From Symsagittifera roscoffensis (Eukaryota > Xenacoelomorpha > Acoela > Convolutidae), in NCBI RefSeq assembly GCF_963678635.1, contig NW_026970688.1, forward strand, positions 1 through 46,086: a stretch of DNA of 46,086 nucleotides, read 5' to 3'. Under the pieces are notes generated by a model. It worked only from the letters and a program-made list of their open reading frames with translations, was not told where the DNA came from and ran no database searches. The translations under genes and the position numbers were made by a program. This document shows, piece after piece, positions 34,723 to 43,622 of the stretch (position 1 is the first letter of the stretch; the number at the start of each line of letters is the position of its first letter).

Positions 34723-35358
34723 ATGGTTGAAGCAATGTATGAGCAGTCGCCTGAATTTTTCCAAAAATTTCGAAAGAACTTTAAATTTTTTATTCTGAAC
34801 AACGAACCCGACGCCTCACAAATCCCTCTAAACACAAATTTTGCATTTGCAACAAACTCATTTCAGAACGAGTCTTGCGCCCAATTGCTCGACAATGACC
34901 ATCCCCACATCCATGTTCCCATCGAAGTAACCAAGGATTGTGTCGACGTAGTGAACAAGATGACCTCTACCATTTTCGTTGTACCTTGTCTACTCTCATC
35001 TTTCAAGCATCTAATATTGGGTTGCAGTAAACTTCACCTATCGGGACCCCTGATGGAAAAATTAAAAATTGCTGTAAAATACAACAATTTTATTAACAAC
35101 TCAACTGACATTGGCAGTGCTCCTCTACGAAGAAGATTGCCACAAGTTTGGTTTGCTTCACAAAATCGATCCATTCAAACTCAAACTGATTTCATCACCA
35201 ATGTAACAATTGAACGCTTCATTAATATTTCGAATGGTGACAATGCCGCCGAGTTTTCTAAAATTATTGATATAAATCTGAGTGGGTATGGTCGTTTAGA
35301 AATTGATTCACAAACTTTGTTTGTTAAATTTATCATGGAAAAGAAATTCAAATTCTAA
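34723..35358 (+). CDS. Uncharacterised 211-residue protein
   Basis: An intact plus-strand frame 42 bases after the PC4-like gene, so the two probably share a transcript. It starts MVEAMYEQSPEFF and ends KFIMEKKFKF. The product is mixed alpha/beta in style, with few Cys (ESCAQLL, VVPCLL, LGCSK) and no signal peptide, transmembrane segment or recognisable motif. Location in the virion-gene half suggests a structural or assembly role, but nothing in the sequence shows it. Codon use and AT content match the other Polinton genes. Confidence 0.6.
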   Translation: MVEAMYEQSPEFFQKFRKNFKFFILNNEPDASQIPLNTNFAFATNSFQNESCAQLLDNDHPHIHVPIEVTKDCVDVVNKMTSTIFVVPCLLSSFKHLILGCSKLHLSGPLMEKLKIAVKYNNFINNSTDIGSAPLRRRLPQVWFASQNRSIQTQTDFITNVTIERFINISNGDNAAEFSKIIDINLSGYGRLEIDSQTLFVKFIMEKKFKF

Positions 35359-35613
35359 TAATCTGTTTTCCTTTTGTTTTTTCAATCACACCCTAAAAAA
35401 CTGACTAAACCAGCGAAAGGCGTTCACGAGGAGCGTAGCGATCCATGCCTCAATATTTTTTTGGGACTCGATAGAAAAAATTTCCAGGAGACTTTTGAAT
35501 TTTGATTGTTTTTTTTTTAACAAGATTGCTCTAGAACCCCCTTACTTAGATATTGCAATAAAAAAAGTTTTAAAAAAATATATAAATTAAATCACTTCAT
35601 AACATCAAATCAA
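35359..35613. terminator. Convergent 3' ends
   Basis: The 255 bases between the plus-strand gene ending at 35,358 and the protease gene ending at 35,614. A/T-rich with AATAAA-like AATAATC and a TTTTTTTT run, so it probably holds both polyadenylation regions. Confidence 0.35.
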
Positions 35614-36057
35614 TTATATCAGCATATGTTTTGCAAATCGCATCATATCATGATCATTCACTCTAAGTCCTAGAAGAAATCTAGATGTTATTATCAAATG
35701 GGCAACGTAAACACAATAAAGTCCACATAAAACTGAGTTTTCTGATTGAATAGGTCTGTTCATCAGTATTTGATTAGTTTCACCGTCATGTAAACTCATT
35801 AATCGTCTCGCATATTTGTATACGTTCGGATACGTTGTTAGTTTTTGTCCAAGGGGATCAGCGAAGAAAACTTGTCCATCAGCTCGAGCAAACAGTAACC
35901 AATGAGTACCCGGTTGATCAGAGTTTGATGCGCTCATAATTAAAAATGTTTTGTCTTTTTTCAACGCCAACGGATAATTAGCTGGTCCAATTCCGTCAAA
36001 TCGACACTTTAAATGTTTGCATCGATTGATGAGCTCAAATATCTGAACATTGTCCAT
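35614..36057 (-). CDS. PRO: Adenain-like cysteine protease (PRO)
   Basis: 147 codons, ATG to stop, intact. It belongs to the adenovirus maturation protease / Ulp1 superfamily, which cleaves capsid precursors in the particle. Catalytic residues visible: His52 in GTHWLLF, Asp67 in FFADPLG, Gln104 in PIQSEN and Cys111 in VLCGLYC, in the correct order and spacing. At 147 residues it is a little short against the roughly 200 of adenain but has the whole core. It lies directly upstream, in gene order, of the capsid genes on the same strand, with only a microsatellite between. All catalytic residues are present, so this gene looks functional. Confidence 0.9.
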   Translation of the reverse strand: MDNVQIFELINRCKHLKCRFDGIGPANYPLALKKDKTFLIMSASNSDQPGTHWLLFARADGQVFFADPLGQKLTTYPNVYKYARRLMSLHDGETNQILMNRPIQSENSVLCGLYCVYVAHLIITSRFLLGLRVNDHDMMRFAKHMLI

Positions 36058-36080
36058 TTTTTCCCGTTTTTTACTCTTTC

Positions 36081-36089
36081 TCTCTCCTA

Positions 36090-36131
<42 letters not shown>

Positions 36132-36146
36132 CTCTCTCTCTCTCTT
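36081..36146. repeat. (TC)n(TA)n(TC)n microsatellite
   Basis: A compound dinucleotide repeat filling the gap between the protease start and the major capsid stop. The TA core can form a cruciform and the TC tracts can form triplex-type structures. Confidence 0.9.
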
Positions 36147-37460
36147 CTAGGTCATGAGAGTTTTTTTGGCAATTTTTCTGTCAGGACGGACGTATACTGT
36201 TGATGCGCGCTCTCCCATGAAAAGTAACTCAATAATCCCAGCAAGTAGAGCGTCGAATTTAAGCTCCACGGATATTGTGCAATTGGTCAATTCAGGATGG
36301 ATAAAGTCATGTGAAGCCTCCTGAGTAGATGTGAGATCAAATGCCATAATATAATGATTGCTATAGTTAGCCAGACTGATTCCTTGACTATTGTTGAAAA
36401 CATTATCCAGAGCTTCCAATGCGTTATAGTAAATTCTTTTGTTATCAGTCGTAGATATTGGAGTACCTGCAATAGGTAGCCCGTTACTGTACACAATGAT
36501 TTCATTCAATCTGAATTTTTGGTAATGAAAAGGATTTGATCTATTTGTGCCCAAGTAAGCCTCATTTGTACTCATTGCCACAATCATTCTTCGTACTGGC
36601 TCTTTCGCGAAAACATCCTCTTGACACCAGCTTTGTACTCCGGTAGTGGCCAAAATTGTTCGTGGTAGGACTTCAATATAATTATAATTTGCTGGGCTTT
36701 TCAGCAGCGTTTTTTCTATCGATGACAACACAAAGTCTGTCACTGTCATTTTTCGCACATTTAATTTAGCTTCAGTGATTTGAACTTGGTAATGTTTACC
36801 ATTGTCCTCTGACATAACAACAAAGTCGTTAGGAGAACGTCTCAGAGAAAGACGGGCAGTGACACCACTAATTAAATGCTTGTCACAAGACAAGAAGTCA
36901 CATGCTATTTTACCAAACAACCTCAACTCGGCCGATGCTGCTACAAGACGTTTACGTTCTGCAACATCAACAACTCTCCCAGCCGTACCATCCACATTTG
37001 CTGGATTATCCTCATAGTAATAGCCTTGGCAAGCAAACCAGGTTTTTTTGCGTCAATGCCGTGCGAAAATTCAGTTTCAATAAAACCTTTATGTGAAAAT
37101 TAGCATTGGTTGTTGAGATATTTTCGCCATTTAAAGACAGCGTGCATTCGGAAAACAAAATGAAAGTGGATTATTGACCAATAATGGTGTGTCTCTTAGT
37201 CCCGCATCGGTAGCATGAGTTCGTATAACATTTCCGTTGTTTTGTACAACTCTCAGCATTATTTCAAGACGAGTGCGCTGAAGATCAATGAAGTTGTTTC
37301 GATCTCCCAAAACTTCAAACTCAAGCATAGGACAATCAGGCAAGTAGGATGGTCCAATTTTTTGGGTAAAAGCATTCTCAAAGGTTACAAGTAGAGGAGG
37401 TTTTTCAAACAAATCTAGAGAACTGTGGGTCGCTTCAGTTGGTATCAAATTAGAAATCAT
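36147..37460 (-). pseudogene. MCP: Polinton major capsid protein (double jelly-roll), frameshifted
   Basis: Builds the virion shell. I place the start at the ATG at 37,460 (MISNLIPTEATHSSLDLFEKP). Visible N-terminal features are SLDLFEKPP, LEFEVLGDRNNFIDL (first jelly-roll strands) and, after a frame change near 37,155, SECTLSLNGE. Another frame change near 37,045 lies at an A7 run. From 36,995 the frame is open to the stop at 36,147 and contains EVLPRTILATTG, NPFHYQKFRLNEIIVYSNG and NHYIMAFDLTST, the conserved C-terminal half of the family. Total length matches the ~430 codons expected. Both breaks are small indels, so this copy is inactive as sequenced but barely degraded. Confidence 0.88.
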
Positions 37461-37864
37461 TTCGCACTCTGGTGAAGAAATTAGAGCGGATTCTTGGTAG
37501 AGTTCGTTTCTTTGAAATGGTACCGGTGGTTTTTCTTCCAGTCTCTTCACTGAAGTCTTCCTCTTCTTGATCTTGCGAGCAGATTTTTTTCCGCTTCCAA
37601 CTTGTTTTTTAATCTTATTCTTGACTGTACTTTTCAAAGCTTGCTTGGGCGTTTTTTTCTTAGTGGCTATATTATAAGCTCCGGCGCAGCCTGGACAAGC
37701 AACTCTTTTCCGATTCGTTTTGCAGAAAGTATTATAAATTTTCGAGCTAAAGGAAGCGCAACTCTTCTAATTCCCATTGCCAAAGCACCAAAGCCACTGC
37801 CTCGTTGTCTGTAGTGCCCTGAGAAGTGCGGCATAGTAGCTCGATTATGGTAATACGCATCCAT
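37461..37864 (-). pseudogene. Small basic virion-type protein upstream of MCP
   Basis: Starts MDAYYHNRATMPHFSG, with a Gly-rich amphipathic segment (QRGSGFGALAMGIRR) and IGKELLVQAAPEL. After a frame change near 37,680 it continues as a Lys-rich tail (KKTPKQ, KKQVGSGKKSARKIKKRK). A short protein with a QRG-Gly-rich head and a Lys/Arg tail just upstream of MCP is a recurring feature of Polintons, compared with adenoviral core or membrane-lytic peptides. There is no stop between its tail and the MCP start as read, so the boundary at 37,460 is a judgement. Confidence 0.6.
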
Positions 37865-37878
37865 ATTTAATACCAGCT

Positions 37879-38754
37879 CTAAAATTTTTGAAATTTTAAA
37901 GTTAGGACATTTTTTCCTCCTCCACCCGCAAATGGGACAAGACGACCAGTTTCGGTTCGCAAGTTTACTCCAATGCTTTGAATATTTTTTACTAGAAGTT
38001 TCTTGTAACCTAAATTGCTGAAAACTTTGCGATGATTAGGTTCGATCGGATACACGTTACCGTTTTTCACACGCCGATTAGTATCAATGACTCTTAATAG
38101 CGGAGCTTTGGTATCCCCCACAATTTGGTAGTGAATGATATCTAAGTATATAATTATTAATTGAGTACCGGCAGTCATGTCAACGGGATAGTCAGAGATC
38201 AAATTCTGAGTTGTTAATATGCTATGTACTTGGCTTGAACGTTTGTAACCTATGTGGTATCCTGTTCTATCCCTTATGCCTTTGAAACCCAAAATACTGA
38301 GAATCTGAGGACTCTCAAACGTAATTCTTTCCCAGTAGTGCATCCATAACGTGAGGTGTCTGGTAATCGGATCGATATCATAACTGAAGTTTTTAAGCTC
38401 CGTCATCAAGTTGATTTCGTTAATTATTTTCTTAACATCATCATATAAACCCCTTGTAATTTCAACTCGTTCACCATCATATGGCCTGGAAATTATATGT
38501 TTATTAACTTTTTGACTTGCTCTGATTTTGTCTTTTTTGTAGTATATGAGCTTTGTGTCGGTTACATTGTTCATATGAGTGGGGAATTCTATTTCTGTCA
38601 GTGCTACTTTCCATTCACCTTGGAGATTGATCTCTTCATTGAAAAGATTTTTAAAGTTGGCCAATGAGTTTTCACTGAAAACTTTCATAGACGCCGATGA
38701 CACCAAAGTAACCGTAAATGAATCATTGATAGCGTCATCAAAATTGTTAGTCAT
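37879..38754 (-). CDS. Penton-like minor capsid protein (single jelly-roll)
   Basis: 291 codons, intact, ATG to stop. Begins MTNNFDDAINDSFTV. Shows LQGEWKVALTEIEFPTHMNN near residue 45, the family signature strand; YKKDK; HYQIVGDTKAPLLRVI near residue 205; and ends VNLRTETGRLVPF followed by a Gly run and LTLKFQKF. These match the second, smaller capsid gene of Polintons, predicted to form the vertices. It is co-directional with MCP and the small basic gene, with a 14-base gap. Its start overlaps the end of the integrase reading frame by four bases, suggesting a compact transcription unit. Confidence 0.9.
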   Translation of the reverse strand: MTNNFDDAINDSFTVTLVSSASMKVFSENSLANFKNLFNEEINLQGEWKVALTEIEFPTHMNNVTDTKLIYYKKDKIRASQKVNKHIISRPYDGERVEITRGLYDDVKKIINEINLMTELKNFSYDIDPITRHLTLWMHYWERITFESPQILSILGFKGIRDRTGYHIGYKRSSQVHSILTTQNLISDYPVDMTAGTQLIIIYLDIIHYQIVGDTKAPLLRVIDTNRRVKNGNVYPIEPNHRKVFSNLGYKKLLVKNIQSIGVNLRTETGRLVPFAGGGGKNVLTLKFQKF

Positions 38755-39766
38755 GGCTGATATTCTTGTTCTTGTTCTTGTTCTTGTGCCTCCTCCTCCT
38801 CCTCCTCCTCCTCCTCCTCCTTTTCTTCCTTCTCTACTTTTTCTACTACTCTGATTAGTTCAGGCTCATAGAATTTTCCCTCAATTGGCTCCTTGTTTGC
38901 GTCGATAAGGTTATAAGTCGGAGGATTTCTTGTTGGTACGTCAAATATTTCAAAAAAATTTTTCTGTGAAAGATTGTTTGTATCCCTTCCGAAAAGGGAT
39001 ATCAACTTTTGCTAATCTAACAGAATCGCCAACAAAGAGTTTTGGTTGGCGAACTAATTTTTGAGATTGTTCTACTCGTAATGAAATTAGATGTGGAACA
39101 TCCTTTTTGGTCACTTTATTTGGTGCCTTTTTTATGACACGATTCGTTTGTGAGTTAATTGTGTGAACAATTTCTTGAAGCTTTTCTATAAAAGAGTAAG
39201 TCCATTTGTGCTCCAAATATTGGTAAATCAAACTCTCCAAAGATCGAATATTTCTCTCGGCAAATGCAGATTTTTTTTCGCTCTCGGTTGTGTAAGTCAA
39301 AATACCCTTCTTATCACATAGTGACTGAAATGATCCCTTGAATTCTGTGCCCTTGTCAACCCAGAGTTTTTTCGGTTGTTTAATCTTAATCATTTTTTTG
39401 AATGCTTCTGCTGTTGCAGTAGCATATTTTGATTTCAATTTCTGCACTCGTAGATGTCGAGACATACAATCCACAGCAACCAGGAGATATTTAAAATCTT
39501 TGTTGCATTTTGCAAGTTTATCAACATAGGCTAAATCAACTGACCATATTTCGTCTATGTCATAGACTATTACTTTTAACCCAGGTATTTTTCGACGAAC
39601 TGCTCGATATTTTGTGTATGCGGGCTCTGAGTGTAAAAAATGTCGAACTTTTCGTCGTGGTACTTTGGTTTCGTCTTTCAAGTTCTTCACACTTCCAAAC
39701 AGAGCTGCCCCTCTAGATGTGTACTTTTTTAAAATATTTTCTCTTCAGCTGGTGTAGGTTTGTCAT
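38751..39766 (-). pseudogene. INT: Retrovirus-like integrase with chromodomain-type tail, frameshifted
   Basis: Inserts the element and makes the 6 bp duplication. Likely start at ATG 39,766 (MTNLHQLKRKYFKK). A frame change follows at an A6 run near 39,735. The main frame (to 38,950) has a basic N-terminal region (VPRRKVRHFL) and the DDE core: Asp in IWSVDLAYVD, Asp in WVDKGTEF, Glu in FAERNIRSLE, with D-x32-E by my count. It continues to FRKGYKQSFTEKFF, where a T7 run near 38,955 shifts frame. The remaining frame gives FEIFDVP, TYNLIDANKEPIEGKFY and PELIRVV, the chromodomain-like end. It then has a Glu run from (CTC)n and a Gln/Glu repeat that ends at 38,751. The catalytic triad is intact. 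Confidence 0.9.
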
Positions 39767-40534
39767 CTCTTCGTTTTTGTCTCCGTCGTTTCTGTCGCCG
39801 AAGTATCCGAATCGTAATAGGGCGTTCCGGGTCTTCTGGGTAGTCTTCTTTTTTACCTCTTTGATATAAGCTTGTACTTTTGGTGCCTCTGCGTTTTTTG
39901 ACTGTTTTTGAGCTTGAAGATGGGCTGTTGGTACTGTCAACACTTGTTGGTTGTTTGGTGGGACTTTTGATTTTTGCTGTAGTAGCAATAGCTGACTTGA
40001 TCGCGTGTTTGGCATATGTATTCATAACCGACTGTTCGTTAAGGTTAAGAGCCGATAGAATCATTATGAAAGCAGGATTTTGTAACTTTTTGTTCTGTTG
40101 TTGTTTATCATACAGAAAAACTGATGCTTTGATTCCCGTGGGGACCTTGTCCAGATAAATCATTTCGTCATTTTTGTTTATTTTGACCCGAGTCGATGAT
40201 TTAATAATTTCCAGAACAGTTTTAGCTCGTGTAAGTTTTTTTACGTCCATGATTTCTAACTGTCCTATTATACATTTTTCAACAGCATCCATAGCATCAG
40301 TGGACTCATCCCTACCAACATTTGTTCCATCTCCCTGTATGTTCCATCTCCCGGTTTTGTGTCAGTTGATGCATCACTTTGTTTCAGAGGTAATTGCGGT
40401 CTCATTCGGTTCAAGTATGATAATTGCGGCTTTTTATGTTCAATTGAATTGTCAAGCAGTACATGTGCTGCATGTGGTTGCTCTCGAACATAGACATGCT
40501 TTGGAATTAAAACAAACTCTTCGGCTGCCACCAT
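39729..40534 (-). pseudogene. Conserved Polinton protein of unknown function, broken by a short duplication
   Basis: First frame (40,534-40,268): MVAAEEFVLIPKHVYV, then LSYLNRMRPQLPL. Second frame (open through the overlap, to 39,729): MDAVEKCIIGQLEIMDVKK, VLEIIKSSTRVKIN and a strongly basic end (RRQKRRRQKRRDD). An N-terminal V-L-I/V-P segment, a central Lys-rich helix with a V-K-I-N strand, and a basic tail recur in a Polinton protein near integrase whose function is unknown to me. The change of frame coincides with a 13 bp direct repeat at 40,323-40,352. The end overlaps the proposed integrase start. Confidence 0.6.
40323..40352. repeat. 13 bp direct repeat inside the 39,729-40,534 gene
   Basis: TGTTCCATCTCCC at 40,323-40,335 and again at 40,340-40,352, separated by TGTA. 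The 17-base offset is not a multiple of three and sits where the reading frame changes. Confidence 0.8.
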
Positions 40535-40602
40535 TGTTTGTCTTCTAAGGTAAATGAAGCAAAAGTAGAGAATATGTCGGACTAGATTAAACCCTTGCTT
40601 AC

Positions 40603-40842
40603 TTAAAATATTTGCTTGTTTTCTATCAAGGTTGGTTGTGGGTTGATTAACAATTTATATATTTCTTCAAAATTGTGTATGTTAGAGATATTAACTCGCA
40701 CGTTACCATGGACTACATTCAGCAAGCATTCGCATATAACTGAAATCACATTTCGATTTGATGTTTTTCTAATAAAACTTCGAAGTTGAAACGGATTAAA
40801 TTGAACCATGTGCTGCAGAACAGATCGTTTTCTCGCGTTCAT
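40603..40842 (-). CDS. Small conserved Polinton protein (79 residues)
   Basis: Intact frame starting MNARKRSVLQHMVQF, with FQLRSFIRKTS, VISVICECLLNVVHGNVRV and IYKLLINPQP. A short helical protein with an I-x-x-x-C-E-x-x-x-N-x-x-x-G-N-V pattern occurs in many Polintons and related virus-like elements; its function is not known to me. It overlaps the end of the ATPase frame by 47 bases, consistent with dense viral-style packing. Confidence 0.6.
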   Translation of the reverse strand: MNARKRSVLQHMVQFNPFQLRSFIRKTSNRNVISVICECLLNVVHGNVRVNISNIHNFEEIYKLLINPQPTLIENKQIF

Positions 40843-41494
40843 TTGTTATGGGTGTGACTGGCTCTGCCTTACTTAATGGTAAGTAAAAAATTGATGGACC
40901 TGGTGGTATTATGTTTGAACAGTATCGTAAACAATCTGATGTTTGGGGATCTAAATCAATTAATAGATGTCCGTATGTGTCCTTTGTGGCAAGTTCATAA
41001 CAGCTTCTCAAAAATTTTGTTAAAATCAGTTGCCTTCCAAGATGCTCTAGTTGCTGAATATCACGAGGTGATTTGAATAAAATGATATGCGATGTGTTTA
41101 AATCAATTGTTCGGGACCAACGACTTTGCTGGAATAAATTATGCTTGACATGTATAACATCTAAACCTTTGTGTCTCCCTGCTGTTGCGAGTTTAACAAA
41201 CTCGTTATCATTGTATATTTCTTCGCAGGAATCATCAAACACTAGAAGAACATTTTCAATGTTCCTTAGCCCATCAAAACCGTTGAATTTCACAAACTCA
41301 ATGTTAACATTGTGAGACTTCCCGTTTTCACTGTACATCGGTTGACTTTCTGTGTAAAAGAAGATTGCTCTTTTAAACCTTGGATAAAATGTTTTTCCTT
41401 TCAAAAGTTTGAAAATTAACTCTGTTTTTCCGGATCCTGAAGGTCAAACAACTGCCATAAACACTCGCGTTGACGTATCAACAATTTTATTCAT
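40796..41494 (-). pseudogene. ATP: HerA/FtsK-type genome-packaging ATPase with an in-frame stop before the P-loop
   Basis: Pumps the element's DNA into capsids. Start at ATG 41,494 (MNKIVDTSTRVFMAVV). A TGA at 41,444-41,446 falls two codons before the Walker A GSGKT (41,423-41,437). Downstream the frame is open: NVLLVFDDSCEE gives Walker B with the paired Asp, followed by AGRHKGLDVIHVKHNLFQQ, the sensor region typical of this family, and HIILFKSPRDIQQ. Length (~232 codons) fits. Its start codon overlaps the stop of the membrane-protein gene (ATGA). One substitution has killed it; the rest is well preserved. Confidence 0.88.
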
Positions 41495-42132
41495 ATCCGA
41501 GGATTTGGTAGTACGTAGCCAACTAAACCGTACAGGATTGAGAACCAAACTGATGTTTCCTCACAGCTTAGTTTCGCTTAGTTTCGTCGCGGGGTCGAAC
41601 TTGGTGTATATCCAGGCAGCGCGACGTCCATCAACGGGCGTATTACTTGTGTCTCTAGACCACGCAGGGAGGACGCTGATTCAGTTGGTATCCACACCTC
41701 CAACCCCTCGTTCATATTTTCTTGAGCCGCGCGATCGAGGTTAAATCGTCCCTTCGATCTAGGAGCTTCATCCACCTCCATACGTGACTCTGGTCTTGAG
41801 CCGGTCACCACCCGCTCCTTGGGCCTAGCCCCTTTCTGCATGTCGAGCTCGCGTTGTCGTTGCTGGATCCTTTCAAGCTCCGACTTCAGCTGCTCACAAT
41901 TCGCGGCATTCTCTCGCACTCTTTCTGCCTGTTGCTGTTCAGCTCTCAACATATCCAGTTCCCTCAAAATTAAAATGAAAATCATTTGAGACATGGAAAT
42001 CACTTCAAATCTCGGCACGGTTACATTATTACAAAATTTCCAAGGTTTTCGTTCAACACTGTCATTATTTTCCTCATAAACAAAATCAGTAATGATAGTT
42101 GCATCAGGTTCATCAACTGCTATTTCAGACAT
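41491..42132 (-). pseudogene. Small membrane-anchored Polinton protein, interrupted by a GC-rich insertion
   Basis: N-terminal part from ATG 42,132: an acidic head (MSEIAVDEPDATIITDFVYE) and NVTVPRFEVISMSQMIFILI, where a conserved V-P-R-x-E-V motif leads into a hydrophobic segment. The C-terminal part lies beyond the insertion at 41,577-41,964: SVWFSILYGLVGYVLPNP, then TGA at 41,491-41,493, overlapping the ATPase ATG. A short membrane protein with VPRxEV, a hydrophobic helix and a terminal GYxLPNP is common just upstream of the ATPase in Polintons; its role is unknown to me. The insertion replaces the middle of the protein with a Gln/Arg/Glu-rich coiled-coil segment. Confidence 0.65.
41577..41964 (-). 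other. GC-rich foreign coding-like insertion
   Basis: About 388 bp clearly richer in G+C than the flanks, on the minus strand in frame with the interrupted gene. It encodes a coiled-coil-like stretch (AEQQQAERVREN, LKSELERIQQRQRELD), then a charged and Pro/Ser-rich part ending TPSSTPRRN before a stop. A 10 bp tandem repeat CTTAGTTTCG lies at the left edge (41,567-41,576 and 41,577-41,586). Source unknown: a host exon or a gag fragment of another element are both possible. Confidence 0.6.
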
Positions 42133-42171
42133 TTTGTTCGAAATGAAAAAAAAACGTGGTAAAAGAAATTA

Positions 42172-42709
42172 TTTAATCTTCTGAACAGTAATAAATCTTA
42201 TATCGAGTATAACTTGTATAGACATTACTATCACTATCATCCTCATCATCATACATTTGCAAAACATAGTTAGCAGGAACATTTTCAGTTTTTGCATGAA
42301 ACATAAATTTTTTTTCACAGAGTCATCTTTCACTTTCTGTTGAATTTCTTTGAGTAGCTCACTGCTGGTTTGATCCAATTGAACTCAGGGTTGACGATGT
42401 TTGGGTACTAAGACCAGCTTGGGAAGGCGGACTCCTCGCGTGCTGGCTAACATTTCCAATATATTTGAATCGCTGGAAATAGATGAACTGATCAATCACG
42501 GGAAAAAATCTTCGCAGAGTAGTCAATTCTTCTTCAGATAGAACAACTTGCTCTTTTCGTTGCACAATTTGGCCTCTGCAGTCAACGCGCTCTATTCGGG
42601 TCAATGAAATTTTAATATCACTCTCTGGGGTCATCCAAGCACAAAGAACTGAATTTGGAGATAGATATGTCTCCACTTTGGCTAATCTCTCCGTGTTGAT
42701 CATCGTCAT
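42172..42709 (-). pseudogene. Second PC4-like protein, frameshifted in its tail
   Basis: From ATG 42,709 (MTMINTERLAKVETYL) the frame contains CAWMTPESDIKISLTRIER, VDCRGQIVQRKEQVVLSEEEL and TLRRFFPVIDQFI: strand, turn, strand, helix as in PC4-type ssDNA-binding domains. A Ser/Thr/Gln-rich linker follows and the frame changes near 42,370. A second change at an A8 run near 42,310 leads to an acidic end (YDDEDDSDS) with stop at 42,172. Acidic or Ser-rich tails flank PC4 domains in eukaryotic proteins as well. The PC4-like core itself is unbroken. Confidence 0.5.
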
Positions 42710-42770
42710 TATTTTTCAACCAATCAAAAAAGGCTTTGGATGTTCTTAGAGCACAATGATTTTTGGAGTT

Positions 42771-43196
42771 TTAATGAGGTATATGTTTGCAGCAGTTCGA
42801 AAATTTGTTGCATTGTAAGTTTTCAACTCTTGGACAACCCAAATCATCAAGATTCTCTACTCTGCGGTCTAAATATTGGGCTAAGTAGTCTGCCTTTTCC
42901 TTTCCCTTAGCGTAGAATGTAGCTCCGGGATTCCTCAATACAACTTTTTGGATAATTTGGTTGAGATTTAAATATAAGTAATCACCACTATCCCAATGAA
43001 GTCCATGCAAGTAATTCGTTAGCCAGCTGTACGCTTTTTGCTCGAGTTTTGGAAGGGAATTAAAACTGACTGGTGGTAGAAAAATTGGGGATTCGCTGTA
43101 ATCAGCGGATGTGATTGCTAATTCTTTTAAATTAAAAGTGTTTTTCTTGTATCGAAATCCTTCCAAATCCAACACGACTGATCGTTCACTCAGCAT
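42771..43196 (-). CDS. D-x-E nuclease-like protein with HGLxW, KGxEK and LGCP motifs
   Basis: I choose the ATG at 43,196 (MLSERSVVLDLEGF), which leaves only a short overlap with the upstream gene; another ATG lies at 43,244. Visible: VLDLEGF (D-x-E like an exonuclease strand 1), KELAI, FLPPVSFNSLP, WLTNYLHGLHWDSGDY, FYAKGKEKADYL, DDLGCPRV and a C-terminal CNKFSNCCKHIPH that could bind zinc. This set of motifs is shared by a protein family found in invertebrate Polintons and virus-like elements; an RNase H-like or DEDD-like fold is my inference. Frame intact. Confidence 0.55.
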   Translation of the reverse strand: MLSERSVVLDLEGFRYKKNTFNLKELAITSADYSESPIFLPPVSFNSLPKLEQKAYSWLTNYLHGLHWDSGDYLYLNLNQIIQKVVLRNPGATFYAKGKEKADYLAQYLDRRVENLDDLGCPRVENLQCNKFSNCCKHIPH

Positions 43197-43621
43197 TCTA
43201 ACAAATGATAGAGTTTTGGTTTCCTCAATTTGATATATGAACAAAACGTGATACCGCTCAAGTGACCAATCAGGCTGTTGTTACATTTCCACGGTAAAAC
43301 ATAGCAGTATGTGGAACCAGTATGGTGAACTTCACGAACAAAGCCGGCGGCATCATGTAAAACAGCATGCATTCGTAAAATTTTTGAATCACTTAAATAT
43401 TTGTCTAACGAAGCATTTTCTATCCCGATCAGTCCACCATAAGGTCTCAGCTTGATAGAAACATCGTAGTTTATATCGTTAGTAGTCGAGAAGAAGAATA
43501 AGGAACATGCAGCTAAGAAATAATTCCGACGGTTGGTGTTTTCTGGATACGTTTTTTTCACAGTAATAAATATCTCATGGATAATTTCCAAGTCCGTTGA
43601 AGTTACAGTTCGTTTTTGCAA
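43190..43621 (-). CDS. Uncharacterised 143-residue protein with HDAAGF and GHLSGI
   Basis: Intact frame beginning MQKRTVTSTDLEIIHEIF. Notable segments are NYFLAACSLFFFS, IKLRPYGGLIGIE, MHAVLHDAAGFVREVHH, TGSTYCYVLPW and IGHLSGITFCSY. His-Asp-Ala-x-Gly and Gly-His-Leu-Ser-Gly look like conserved structural or active-site loops. I cannot name the family. It directly precedes and slightly overlaps the D-x-E protein gene, so the two may be co-transcribed. Confidence 0.5.
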   Translation of the reverse strand: MQKRTVTSTDLEIIHEIFITVKKTYPENTNRRNYFLAACSLFFFSTTNDINYDVSIKLRPYGGLIGIENASLDKYLSDSKILRMHAVLHDAAGFVREVHHTGSTYCYVLPWKCNNSLIGHLSGITFCSYIKLRKPKLYHLLEC

Positions 43622-43622
43622 T

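Noticed and set aside
39713-40015. 100-codon minus-strand frame overlapping the conserved Polinton protein
   Set aside because: Most of it is a shadow of the overlapping gene. Only its last 17 codons are used, as the likely integrase start.
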